A DNA stretch of 64,000 nucleotides from Acidovorax sp. 107 (GTDB taxonomy: Bacteria > Pseudomonadota > Gammaproteobacteria > Burkholderiales > Burkholderiaceae_C), in NCBI RefSeq assembly GCF_003058055.1, contig NZ_QBTZ01000001.1, positions 2,932,001-2,996,000 of the forward strand. Reading direction: 5' to 3'. The notes below the pieces were generated by a model. The model was not told the DNA's origin and made no database searches. It saw nothing but the letters and a program-made list of their open reading frames with translations. The position numbers and the translations under genes were made by a program. How positions within the stretch are numbered: position 1 is the stretch's first letter; every line of letters begins with the position of its first letter. Positions 15,115-22,853 of this stretch are shown here, in pieces.

Positions 15115-16557
15115 CTACGGATGGGAGCCCTGGCCTTGTGCTGCTGGCGGCAGCGGCGCCGGGCGCAACACCAGACCTCCCAGCAACGCCGCCACCAGCG
15201 CGCACAGGGCCGACACCCAGAACGCGAGTTGGTAGCCCGCATTGAGGGCCTCTCGCACACCGGCGCCCGCACCGCGCAGCTGTTCGGTGCGGGCGTCTGC
15301 CAAGCTGGCCAGAATGGCCAAGCCCAGCGCACCGCCCATCATGAACGCGGTGTTGACCACCCCCGACGCCAGCCCCGAGTCTTCGGGTTTCACATCGCCC
15401 ATGGCGGCCAGCAGCAGCGGGTTGAGCGCAATGCCGGCGCCCACGCCCAGCAGCAGCATGCCGGGCAGCACATGGATGACAAAGCGGCCTTCGGTGGGTG
15501 CCAGCGCAAACAGGGCCAGGCCCACCGCCGCCAGCAGCAGCCCCCAGCCCAACGTGCGGCAAATGCCAAAGCGCATTACCACCCAGGCCGACAGCCCCAG
15601 CGAGCAGCCCGCCATGATGAGGTTGGACGGCAAAAACGCCAGGCCCACCTGCATCGCGTCGTAGCCCAGCACCAGCTGCATGTACAGCGCCGACAGAAAG
15701 AACCACGCAAACATCGACGCCGCCCACAGCACGCCCACCACGTTGGAGATGGCCAGGTTGCGCAGCCGCAGCAGCGGCAGCGGCACCAGCGGTGCGGTCA
15801 CATGCGACTCGATGAACAAAAAGGCAGCCAGCAACGCCGCCGCAGCGCCCAGCAGCCCCAGCGACTGCAGCGAGGTCCAGCCCGCTGCGTTGCCGTTGAC
15901 GATGGCGTACACCGCCAGCATCAGTGACGCGGTGATGGTGACGGCGCCCGCCACGTCCAGCCGCTGCCCGTGCGCCTGCCCCTTGCCGCCCGGCAGCAGC
16001 GCCAGGCAGGCCAGGTAGATGGCCACGCCCACGGGGATGTTGACCAGAAAGATCCAGTGCCAGCTCAACGCGCTGGTAAGCACGCCACCCAGCAGCACGC
16101 CAATGCTGCCGCCCCCGGCGCACACAAAGCCATAGACGCCCATGGCGCGCGCACGCTCACCCGGCTCGGTGAACAGATTCATGATGAGCGACAGCGCCAC
16201 GGCCGACACCACGGCGCCGCCCACGCCCTGCACCGCACGTGCCGCCACCAGCAGCCCCTGCGTATTCGCCAGCCCGCAGGCCAGCGATGCGATGGTGAAC
16301 AGCGTGATGCCCGCCAGGAACAGCCGCCGGTGGCCATACAGGTCGCCCAGCCGCCCGCCCAGCAACAGGCAGCCGCCAAAGGTGAGCATGTAGGCGTTGA
16401 CCACCCACACCAGCGAGGTTTCGGTGAAGCCCAGGTCGGCCTTGATGCTGGGCAGCGCGACGTTCACGATGGTGGTGTCGAGCACGATCATCAGCTCGCC
16501 CAGGCACAGCAGGATGAGTGCGGGCCAGCGCGCGCGGCCTTCGATGCGGAGGGTCAT
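15115..16557 (-). CDS. DHA2-family MFS drug exporter (EmrB/QacA-like)
   Basis: A 480-residue MFS protein with 14 predicted membrane segments. Hallmarks are LGELMIVLDTTIVNVALPSI in segment 1 with the conserved Asp, LGGRLGDLYGHRRLF in loop 2-3, and the motif-C region GGGSIGVLLGGVLTS then WHWIFLVNIPVG. These place it with EmrB/QacA proton-drug antiporters. No EmrA-type adaptor gene is adjacent, so it probably works alone in the inner membrane. The C-terminus is Pro/Ala/Gln-rich. Its substrate is unknown. Confidence 0.88.
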   Translation of the reverse strand: MTLRIEGRARWPALILLCLGELMIVLDTTIVNVALPSIKADLGFTETSLVWVVNAYMLTFGGCLLLGGRLGDLYGHRRLFLAGITLFTIASLACGLANTQGLLVAARAVQGVGGAVVSAVALSLIMNLFTEPGERARAMGVYGFVCAGGGSIGVLLGGVLTSALSWHWIFLVNIPVGVAIYLACLALLPGGKGQAHGQRLDVAGAVTITASLMLAVYAIVNGNAAGWTSLQSLGLLGAAAALLAAFLFIESHVTAPLVPLPLLRLRNLAISNVVGVLWAASMFAWFFLSALYMQLVLGYDAMQVGLAFLPSNLIMAGCSLGLSAWVVMRFGICRTLGWGLLLAAVGLALFALAPTEGRFVIHVLPGMLLLGVGAGIALNPLLLAAMGDVKPEDSGLASGVVNTAFMMGGALGLAILASLADARTEQLRGAGAGVREALNAGYQLAFWVSALCALVAALLGGLVLRPAPLPPAAQGQGSHP

Positions 16558-16638
16558 GGGACGGTGGAAATCAAAAGAGATTGGCAGCGCAGTGTGTCAT
16601 GCGCGTTGCGCTGGCGACTGGCGGGGCGCAAGGCCAGT

Positions 16639-16675
16639 GCACCCGTGAGGCTGGCTTTGCCAGTCCACCGGGTGC
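16639..16675. repeat. Two-tier intergenic hairpin
   Basis: GCACCCG (16639-16645) pairs with CGGGTGC (16669-16675), and inside it CTGGC (16651-16655) pairs with GCCAG (16659-16663), leaving a TTT loop. It fills the gap between the DHA2 exporter start and the DUF1579 gene end. It looks like an intergenic palindromic element rather than a T-tailed terminator. Confidence 0.55.
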
Positions 16676-16706
16676 GTCCCCCTTCAGGCGGAGGCCGCGC
16701 AGCGAG

Positions 16707-17194
16707 TCAGGGAGTCCTCGTGTACTTGGCTTGCATGAACTGCTTCCAGCTGCCGTCCGGCTGCTGTCCGAATGAGGTGAGCGTGCGCTCGTTGGCGCTG
16801 ACGACGGTGATCACGTCCCGGTAGCGCATGGTGGCGCCGTCGGCCTTGAAGCTGGGCCTTCGGTCTCCAGCGTCAGCACTTTCTGGTCCGCATCCAGCGT
16901 GCCACGGTACACCCACATATGCGTCATCATCGAGCCCACCCAGGTGCCGGCAAACGCCTGCTGGTCCGGGTCGTAGCCCAGCGTCATCAGCATGCGGGCC
17001 TCGCCACCCCCGCCGGGCATGGAGCCCGCCCCTTCGCACAGCACCCACAGGCTGCCCAGTGCGCGCACATGCTCGGTGCCCCGGCTTTGCGCGGGGGGTT
17101 CGCCCGGGCCCATGTCGGCCAGCGACTCGCAGGTCCAGTCGCCCAGCAGTTGCTGCAGCCAGCGGTGCATGGCGTGGGGTTCGGGGTTCATCAT
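16707..17194 (-). pseudogene. DUF1579 family protein with a single-base frameshift
   Basis: Read from the ATG at 17194, the sequence gives the DUF1579 pattern (MHRWLQQLLGDWTCE, MLMTLGYDPDQQAFAGTWVG, HMWVYRGTLDADQKVLTLETEGP) and then goes out of frame. The expected continuation, SFKADGATMRYRDVITVVS to QFMQAKYTRTP, is intact in another frame and ends at 16707. One C is missing in the coding-strand run at about 16854-16856 (GGCCCAGC where GGCCCCAGC would restore the frame). It is either a recent mutation or a homopolymer sequencing error. Joined, the product would be about 162 residues, a calycin-like protein of unknown role. It is last in a VOC-GST-DUF1579 run. Confidence 0.8.
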
Positions 17195-17227
17195 GGGGAG
17201 TCTCCTGGTGACGTGGTGGGCGCGCGC

Positions 17228-17887
17228 TCAGTCGCGGTCGGGTGCCCCGAGCGGAAAGTAGTGGCGGTAGGGGCGACCGCCTTCCACCGCGCGTGCAAAC
17301 GAGGGGCGTGCGAGCAACCGGGCGCGGTAGGCGCGTAGCTGCGGGTAGGTGGCTGTGATGGGGTGCGTCCAGTCGGCATAGAACAGCGAGGGCGCCGCAG
17401 CGCAGTCCGCCAGCGAGAACGAGTCGCCCGCCGCCCAGGTGCGCCCTGCCCACATGCCCTCCAGCCAGGCGTAGGCTTTCTCCAGCTTCTCGGTGGCCCA
17501 GGCCACGCCTTCTGCCTTGCGCTCGGCGTTGCCGTTCAGCGCGGCGTTGACCGCGTGCTGCACCGGGGCCATCACGTGCAGGTCAAAGAAGCGGTCCATG
17601 AACCGCACGTCCAGCGCCGCCCGGGGGTCGGCAGGAATCAGCAGCACCGGCCCCGGGTGCGCGAGCTGCAGGTGCTCGATCACGATGCTGCTTTCCACCA
17701 CCGTGTGGTCGCCGTCCACCAGCACTGGAAACTTGGCCAGCGGCCAATGGCGCAGCCAGTCGGCGGAATGGCTGACGGGCTCAGCGGGGTCGAGACTGAG
17801 CAGCTCAAACGGCGTGCCGTTCTCGTACAGCGCGATCAGCACCTTCTGGGTGTAGGACGAAAAGGGGTGGCCGTAGAGGGCGAGCAT
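17228..17887 (-). CDS. Glutathione S-transferase family protein
   Basis: A 219-residue GST. The thioredoxin-like domain starts MLALYGHPFSSYTQKVLIALYE and has LAKFPVLVDGDHTVVESSIVIEHL with the cis-Pro and Glu-Ser glutathione contacts. The helical domain carries WAAGDSFSLADCAAAPSLFYAD. The ATG at 17887 gives the standard GST start. It lies 44 bp after the VOC-family gene and 33 bp before the frameshifted DUF1579 gene, so the three probably share a transcript, divergent from the TetR gene. A detoxification role is likely, substrate unknown. Confidence 0.87.
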   Translation of the reverse strand: MLALYGHPFSSYTQKVLIALYENGTPFELLSLDPAEPVSHSADWLRHWPLAKFPVLVDGDHTVVESSIVIEHLQLAHPGPVLLIPADPRAALDVRFMDRFFDLHVMAPVQHAVNAALNGNAERKAEGVAWATEKLEKAYAWLEGMWAGRTWAAGDSFSLADCAAAPSLFYADWTHPITATYPQLRAYRARLLARPSFARAVEGGRPYRHYFPLGAPDRD

Positions 17888-17931
17888 GCGGGTTCCTGCG
17901 TGTGGGTTGGTGTGGTTGGCGGGGGGCGCAC

Positions 17932-18360
17932 TCATTCGGGGGCCACCACCATCCAGGGCACGCCAAAGCGGTCGGCCACCATGCCAAACGCCTGCGAGAA
18001 AAAGGTCTTGGTGAGCGGCATCTGCACCTTGCCGCCATCGGCCAGCGCGTCGAAATAGCGCTTGGCATCGGCCGCATTGGCCGGGCTCAGCGCCAGCGAG
18101 ATGCCCTGGAAGCTGGCATGACCCGAGCCCATGCCGTCCGACGCCATGATCTGCGTGTCGCCCACGGTGAACGAGGCGTGCATGACCATCTCGGGCGTGG
18201 GGCCCGGGCCGCTGCCGTCGGCGCAGCCCTCACCAGCGGCGGGCTCGGGGTTGTCCTTGTAGCGCATGAGCATGGTGACCTCGGCGCCAAGGGCGCGGCG
18301 GTAGAACTCCAGCGCTTCATCGCAGCGGCCTTCAAACATCAGGTAGGGCTCGACTTTCAT
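17932..18360 (-). CDS. VOC family protein (PhnB/glyoxalase-like)
   Basis: A 142-residue vicinal-oxygen-chelate fold protein of the PhnB-like group: MKVEPYLMFEGRCDEALEFY at the start, VMHASFTVGDTQIMASDGM in the middle and FGMVADRFGVPWMVVAPE at the end. Proteins of this group have no agreed reaction; some are annotated as 3-demethylubiquinone methyltransferase-like in error. It is the first gene of a three-gene run and is divergent from the TetR gene across a 113-bp promoter region with two operator-like palindromes. Confidence 0.87.
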   Translation of the reverse strand: MKVEPYLMFEGRCDEALEFYRRALGAEVTMLMRYKDNPEPAAGEGCADGSGPGPTPEMVMHASFTVGDTQIMASDGMGSGHASFQGISLALSPANAADAKRYFDALADGGKVQMPLTKTFFSQAFGMVADRFGVPWMVVAPE

Positions 18361-18411
18361 GGGGGTCTCCTGGGAGAGGGTTGACGGGTCAGGAATGATT
18401 TCGGTGCACAA

Positions 18412-18459
18412 TTGTGAACACCGTCCACAAACCATAGCAAAGATAATGGACAGTGTCCA
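18412..18459. promoter_or_regulatory. Two TetR-type operators in the VOC/TetR divergent promoter
   Basis: Site 1 is TTGTGAAC-ACC-GTCCACAA at 18412-18430 (one mismatch between arms). Site 2 is the perfect palindrome TGGACAGTGTCCA at 18447-18459. Both share the half-site GTCCA. Site 2 overlaps a possible GTG start at 18453 and lies 15 bp before the ATG used for tetR, which suits autorepression. Confidence 0.6.
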
Positions 18460-18473
18460 CATCCAAGCTCCCC

Positions 18474-19136
18474 ATGACCGTAACCACCCGCAACAAAGCT
18501 GCCGCCAACCCGCCCACTGCGCGCACCACCTACCGCCACGGGGATTTGCACCGCGCGCTGCTGGACGCGGGCATTGAACTGGCGCGCCAGGGCGGGCCCG
18601 ATGCCGTGGTGCTGCGCGAGGCCACGCGCCGCGCGGGTGTGGCACCCAATGCGGCCTACCGCCATTTCGCCAACCGCGACGACCTGCTGGGCGCTGTGCG
18701 CGCCGCCGCCGTGGCGGCCGCCGCGCGGTCGATGGAGGCCGAGTTGGCCATGGTGCCCACCACCGGCAGCCCGACCGCGCAGGCCCATGCCAAGGTACGC
18801 GCCGTGGGCGCCGGCTACCTGCGGTTTGCGCACGCCGAAACGGGGCTCTTTCGCACCGCGTTCGGCGGCCGCTTCACGGTGCAGCAAACCCCCGACCCCG
18901 CCATGGGCGGCGCCACGGGGCTCAACCCCTTCCAGCACCTGAGCGCCGCACTGGACGACCTGGTCACCGCTGGCGCCCTGCCACCCGCGCGCCGCCCGGG
19001 CGCCGAATACCTGGCCTGGTCCACCGTGCACGGCATGGCTCTGCTCGCCATCGACGGGCCGCTGCGCGGCACGCCCCAGCAGATGCTGGATCTGCTGGGC
19101 CAGCGCCTGCTGGACATGGTGGAACGGGGGCTGTGA
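18474..19136 (+). CDS. TetR/AcrR family repressor
   Basis: A 220-residue TetR-family regulator. The helix-turn-helix is at residues about 22-65 (YRHGDLHRALLDAGIELARQ, VLREATRRAGVAPNAAYRHF). The C-terminal domain resembles the WHG/TetR_C group (GLFRTAFGGRF, and AWSTVHGMALLAIDGPLR with the WxxxHG signature). A GTG seven codons upstream is in frame but lies inside a palindromic operator, so the ATG at 18474 is preferred. It most likely represses the divergent VOC-GST operon and itself. The ligand is unknown, plausibly an electrophile handled by the GST. Confidence 0.87.
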   Translation: MTVTTRNKAAANPPTARTTYRHGDLHRALLDAGIELARQGGPDAVVLREATRRAGVAPNAAYRHFANRDDLLGAVRAAAVAAAARSMEAELAMVPTTGSPTAQAHAKVRAVGAGYLRFAHAETGLFRTAFGGRFTVQQTPDPAMGGATGLNPFQHLSAALDDLVTAGALPPARRPGAEYLAWSTVHGMALLAIDGPLRGTPQQMLDLLGQRLLDMVERGL

Positions 19137-19227
19137 GCGCCCGGCGCACGGGCCAGTCTTGCCAAAAATCCTGTGCACGGGTGCTTGTGGACTTACGGGC
19201 CGGTAGTGCCCACCAATCATGCCTTTA

Positions 19228-19248
19228 TTGCTATTAAATTAGCAGCAA
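19228..19248 (-). repeat. Fragment of the dispersed intergenic repeat
   Basis: On the reverse strand this reads TTGCTGCTAATTTAATAGCAA, which resembles the distal part of the dispersed repeat (CAGCTA ... AATAGCA). It sits in the 125-bp gap between the convergent TetR and YafY genes, and could serve both 3' ends. Confidence 0.35.
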
Positions 19249-19261
19249 TTTCACCGCTACC

Positions 19262-20248
19262 TCATTCGGCAACCAGCCCATACAGCCGCGCCGTGGCCTG
19301 CACCCGCGCCACCAGCGCGCGGCGCAATGCCATGGGCCGCAGCACCTCCACCTGCGGCGACAGCCGCATCAGTTGCCCGCAGGCATGCTCCACCGATTCA
19401 ATGGGGATCGTCACGGCCGTGCGGCCATCCTTGCGGCGGGACGGCGGGGCGGCGGCCACCGCACGGGCCACAGCGCTGCTGAGCGTGCGCAGGCCGCGCA
19501 GCCCTTCGGGCGTGGCCAGCAGTGCGGCCTCGCCCGTGTACAGGCCTGACTCAAAACGCCGGATCGACGCAGCCCAATAGCCGGGCAGGTCAAAGCCTGC
19601 GGGGCGTTTGGCCGGTTGGTCCAGCGCCGTGGCCGCGAGGATGTTCGACACCCGGTAGGTGCGTGGCCCGCGCGCGTCCACCCCCGCGGGCAGCGCGACC
19701 AGGTACCACACGCCCGCTTTCAGCACCAGGCCGAGCGGACTCACGGTGCGCTCTGCCGTGCGCGCCCAGCCCTCGTAGCGCAGGGTGATCTGGTGGCCGC
19801 TCCACACGGCGGCCGCCACCGTGGGCAGGTGCGGTGTGGGGTCGCTCTCGCGGTACCAGTCCACCGGGTCCAGGTGCAGGCGGGTGCTGACACGCTGCGC
19901 GTCGTCGCGCCAGGCGGCGGGGAGTGCGGCCAGCAGCTTCAGGCGCGCGCCCGCGACATCGCCGCCCAGACCCAGGTCCTGCGCAGGGCCGGGCAGGCCA
20001 CTCAAGAACACGGCCTGCGCCTCGGACGGCGTGAGGCCTGTGAGCGCGGTCTTCCAGCCCGGCAGCAGTGCAAAACCACCATGGCGCCCGCGCTCGGCAT
20101 AGATGGGCACGCCCGCAGCGCTGAGTTGGTCCACATCGCGGTACAGCGTGCGCACCGACACCTCCAGCGCCTCGGCCAGCGCCTGTGCGCTCATGCGGCC
20201 GCGCGTTTCCAGCAGCATCTGGAGGGACAACAAACGGCTGGCGCGCAT
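19262..20248 (-). CDS. YafY-type HTH/WYL-domain regulator
   Basis: A 328-residue regulator. The N-terminal winged helix is of the HTH_11/DeoR-like type (RASRLLSLQMLLETRGRMSAQALAEALEVSVRTLYRDVDQL, ending GRHGGFAL). The WYL domain at about residues 145-215 has ITLRYEGW and the signature VWYLVAL. A C-terminal WCX-like extension follows. Such regulators respond to small ligands or nucleic acid through the WYL domain. The ATG at 20248 begins MRASRLLSLQ, the usual start. It is divergent from the NIPSNAP gene, with a perfect 9-bp-arm palindrome between them. Confidence 0.87.
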   Translation of the reverse strand: MRASRLLSLQMLLETRGRMSAQALAEALEVSVRTLYRDVDQLSAAGVPIYAERGRHGGFALLPGWKTALTGLTPSEAQAVFLSGLPGPAQDLGLGGDVAGARLKLLAALPAAWRDDAQRVSTRLHLDPVDWYRESDPTPHLPTVAAAVWSGHQITLRYEGWARTAERTVSPLGLVLKAGVWYLVALPAGVDARGPRTYRVSNILAATALDQPAKRPAGFDLPGYWAASIRRFESGLYTGEAALLATPEGLRGLRTLSSAVARAVAAAPPSRRKDGRTAVTIPIESVEHACGQLMRLSPQVEVLRPMALRRALVARVQATARLYGLVAE

Positions 20249-20299
20249 AGGGCTTGGCAGGGGTGGTGCAAAAAGACAGAAGGCCAAAGATAGCGCAAA

Positions 20300-20322
20300 T
20301 ACCTGCCATGGGTTGGCAGGTA
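20300..20322. promoter_or_regulatory. Operator palindrome between YafY and NIPSNAP genes
   Basis: TACCTGCCA (20300-20308) and TGGCAGGTA (20314-20322) are perfect inverted copies with a 5-base centre TGGGT. It sits in the 136-bp divergent promoter, 52 bp from the YafY-type start and 63 bp from the NIPSNAP start. It is the natural binding site for the WYL regulator. Confidence 0.65.
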
Positions 20323-20384
20323 TAGCGACACACACTGCAGCCCTGTCTTTGCCTTCTTGCCCCCATACCCTCTCAGGAGCCCCC

Positions 20385-21113
20385 ATGCCCACCACCGATC
20401 CCCACGCCATCGTCGAACTGCGCCAATACACCTTGCACCCCCAGCAGCGCGAAGTGCTCATCGACCTGTTCGACCGGGAGTTTGTGGAAACCCAGGAGGC
20501 GCTCGGCATGCGCGTCCTGGGCCAGTTTCGCGACCTGGACCGGCCCGACCAGTTCGTCTGGCTGCGTGGCTTTGCCGACATGCCGGCGCGCCACCGCGCG
20601 CTGGAGGGCTTTTATGGCGGCCCCGTGTGGGCAGCGCACCGCAATGCCGCCAATGCAACCATGATCGATTCGGACAACGTGCACCTGCTCTGCCCGGCCT
20701 GGCCCGGTGCCACGGCCGCCCTGCCGCAGCATGCTCGGCCGCAGCCCGGCGCGCAAGGCGCCGCCGCCGGCATCCTGCAGGTCACCGTGTTCCCGTTGCG
20801 GGAGCCCGCCACACCACCGCTGCTGGACTTCTGCCGCCACCGCATGGCGCCCACCCTGCTGCGTGGCGGCGCGCGCCAGCTCGCTTGGTATTGCACCGAG
20901 CACAGTCCCAACACCTTTGCCCGCCTGCCGGTGCGCGAAGGCGAGCCCGTGCTGGTGGGCCTGGCCCTGTTTGGCGACGAGGCTGCGTTGCAGTCGTTTG
21001 CCGACAGCGGGGCCTGGGCACGCGACGTGGCGCCCGGTCTTGCCTCCTGGCTGGCGGCAGCGCCCGAGGTGCTGCGCCTGCAGCCCACCGCGCGCTCAGC
21101 TCTGCACGCCTGA
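20385..21113 (+). CDS. NIPSNAP family protein
   Basis: A 242-residue protein starting with the NIPSNAP signature VELRQYTLHPQQREVLIDLF, followed by DRPDQFVWLRGFADMPARH and FYGGPVWAAHRNAANATM. These are ferredoxin-fold (dimeric alpha-beta barrel) proteins, often with two copies of the fold; the second half (residues 125-230) fits a second copy. The reaction is unknown; relatives are often found with small-molecule oxidation genes. CAGGAG precedes the ATG. The next gene starts 50 bp downstream, so both are probably induced together through the WYL regulator. Confidence 0.8.
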   Translation: MPTTDPHAIVELRQYTLHPQQREVLIDLFDREFVETQEALGMRVLGQFRDLDRPDQFVWLRGFADMPARHRALEGFYGGPVWAAHRNAANATMIDSDNVHLLCPAWPGATAALPQHARPQPGAQGAAAGILQVTVFPLREPATPPLLDFCRHRMAPTLLRGGARQLAWYCTEHSPNTFARLPVREGEPVLVGLALFGDEAALQSFADSGAWARDVAPGLASWLAAAPEVLRLQPTARSALHA

Positions 21114-21163
21114 TGCACCTGCAAACATCCTCCCCCATTCACGCACCCACCCCGGAGCCCCCC

Positions 21164-21700
21164 ATGTCCACCCCAGCCCACCTCATTCCCATCCCGTCGC
21201 CCACCGTGGCGCCCAGCGCCGCGCGCGACTTCGACTTCCTCATGGGCCCCTGGCGCATTCGCAACACGCGGCTGGTGCGCAGGCTCGCGGGCTGCAACGA
21301 CTGGGAGGTGTTCGACGCCACAGGCACCGCGCATCCCTTGCCCGGCGGCATCGGCAACTTCGACACCTTCACACCGCTGGCCTGGAAGCCCGGTTACGTG
21401 GGCATGGCACTGCGGGTGTTCAACCCCGTCACGCAGCGCTGGAGCATCTACTGGCTGGACAACCTCACGGGCGGCCTGGACCCGGCCACGGGCCTGCTGC
21501 TACCGCCCGTGGTGGGGGGCTTCCACGACGGAGTGGGCCTGTTTGAAGGCGAGGACCTGTTCGAGGGCCGCCCGGTGCGCGTGCGCTTCGAGTGGTCGCA
21601 GATGCACACCGGCGCACCGCGCTGGCAGCAGGCGTTTTCGGACGACGGCGGCGCGACCTGGGAGGTGAACTGGGTGATGGAGTTTGCGTGGCCGGTGTGA
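21164..21700 (+). CDS. Hypothetical calycin-like protein
   Basis: A 178-residue protein. The part from residue 16 (AARDFDFLMGPWRIRNTRLV) to the C-terminus (GGATWEVNWVMEFAWPV) has the alternating aromatic strands and DFLxGxW opening typical of DUF1579-like or lipocalin-type barrels. No catalytic motif is seen. The start at 21164 has a GGAG eight bases upstream; an alternative ATG at 21113 overlaps the NIPSNAP stop codon and would add 17 residues. It probably acts with the NIPSNAP protein. Function unknown. Confidence 0.7.
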   Translation: MSTPAHLIPIPSPTVAPSAARDFDFLMGPWRIRNTRLVRRLAGCNDWEVFDATGTAHPLPGGIGNFDTFTPLAWKPGYVGMALRVFNPVTQRWSIYWLDNLTGGLDPATGLLLPPVVGGFHDGVGLFEGEDLFEGRPVRVRFEWSQMHTGAPRWQQAFSDDGGATWEVNWVMEFAWPV

Positions 21701-21733
21701 GCGTAGGTAGCACCTCAGCACCCAGGCTAAACA

Positions 21734-21791
21734 ATTGGAGCCAAAATAGCCCCTGGCGCTTGATGGCTGAGCGCTGTCAGCTACCAAAACA
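21734..21791 (+). repeat. Dispersed intergenic repeat, copy B
   Basis: Core features are GAGCCAAAATAGCC, then TGGCGCTTGATGGCTGAGCGCT and CAGCTACCAAAACAGGAGCA. It fills the gap between the convergent calycin-like gene (ends 21700) and SDR gene (ends 21803). The imperfect stem GGCGCTT/GAGCGCT is conserved relative to copy A. Confidence 0.65.
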
Positions 21792-21802
21792 GGAGCATTT
21801 AC

Positions 21803-22696
21803 TCACGCCATCTGGGGCGCTTTTTCCTGCACCGGGAAGTCCGTGGACGCCGCCACCGCACGCCACTGGGCCGTCTCTTTCGCCACGAAGGCATGTTTGT
21901 CGGCAATGGTTTGCAGCGTGTCCGTGCCCAGCGGCAGGCGCAGCGGGGGCGTGGGGCTGGCCACCAGCTGCATCACGGCCTGGGCCAGGCGCACGGGGTC
22001 GCCGGGCTGGTTCAGGTTGATGCGGCGCGCGGCTTCGCGCACGGCCCCAGCGCTCTCGGCGTAGTCCTCCAGCACCCGGTGTGATACGGCCAATGAGGCG
22101 CTGTCCAGAAACTCGGTGCGGAAGTACCCCGGCTCCACCACCGTGGCGTGGATGCCCAGCGGCGCCAGCTCGGCATGCAGCGCTTCGGTGATGCCCTCGA
22201 CCGCGAACTTGGTGGAGCAGTACAGGCCAAACCCGGCGGCCGACTGCACGCCGCCCAGCGACGAAATGTTGATCACATGCCCGGCGCGGCGCGCGCGCAT
22301 GGCGGGCAGCACGGCGCGGGTCACATGCAGCAGGCCGAACACATTGGTGTCGTACAGGCGCAGCACCTCGTCGGCGGTGGCTTCTTCGACCGCGCCCAGC
22401 AGGCCATAGCCCGCGTTGTTGACCAGCACGTCGATGCGGCCGAAGCGGTCGAGCGCCGCGCCCACGGCATGGCGGGCCTGTGCCTCGTCGGTCACGTCCA
22501 ACGCCAGGGGCAGCAGGGCATCATGTACGCCCAAGCGCTTTTCGACCGAGGCGGCATCGCGCGACGTGGCGACCACGGCATCGCCCTGGGCCAGCGCGGC
22601 CTCGGCAATGCGCGCGCCGATGCCGCGCGAGGCGCCGGTGATCATCCAGACGCGGGAATACGAGGAATGGGTGGTGGTGGCTGTGGTGGGAGTCAT
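21803..22696 (-). CDS. SDR family oxidoreductase
   Basis: A 297-residue classical short-chain dehydrogenase. The cofactor motif is ITGASRGIGARIAEAAL near residue 19, then VLVNNAGYG, the catalytic Ser in NISSLGG, and YCSTKFAVEG with the catalytic Tyr-x-x-x-Lys. The ATG at 22696 gives a short polar leader (TPTTATTTHSS) before the Rossmann fold. The substrate is not evident; relatives are annotated as oxidoreductases or retinol-dehydrogenase-like. It is divergent from a LysR gene 157 bp away, probably its regulator. Confidence 0.87.
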   Translation of the reverse strand: MTPTTATTTHSSYSRVWMITGASRGIGARIAEAALAQGDAVVATSRDAASVEKRLGVHDALLPLALDVTDEAQARHAVGAALDRFGRIDVLVNNAGYGLLGAVEEATADEVLRLYDTNVFGLLHVTRAVLPAMRARRAGHVINISSLGGVQSAAGFGLYCSTKFAVEGITEALHAELAPLGIHATVVEPGYFRTEFLDSASLAVSHRVLEDYAESAGAVREAARRINLNQPGDPVRLAQAVMQLVASPTPPLRLPLGTDTLQTIADKHAFVAKETAQWRAVAASTDFPVQEKAPQMA

Positions 22697-22752
22697 GACA
22701 GGTCCTTGAGGTGGTGTGGAGCAATGGGCAGTGCCCATGGCGGTGGACTTTA

Positions 22753-22813
22753 GGCAAGCCATTGCCATGCAACTAGCCCATAATCTCTGGATTCATTCGC
22801 AAGCAACGCTTGC
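22753..22813. promoter_or_regulatory. Paired palindromes in the SDR/LysR divergent promoter
   Basis: GGCAA-GCCA-TTGCC at 22753-22766 and GCAAGC-AAC-GCTTGC at 22799-22813 are two perfect inverted repeats sharing the half-site GCAAGC/GGCAA, 46 bp apart centre to centre. That suits a LysR tetramer binding two sites. The second is 41 bp before the lysR ATG. Confidence 0.55.
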
Positions 22814-22853
22814 CAATCCACCACACAGCCGCCCGGCACAATGCCTGCTCACC

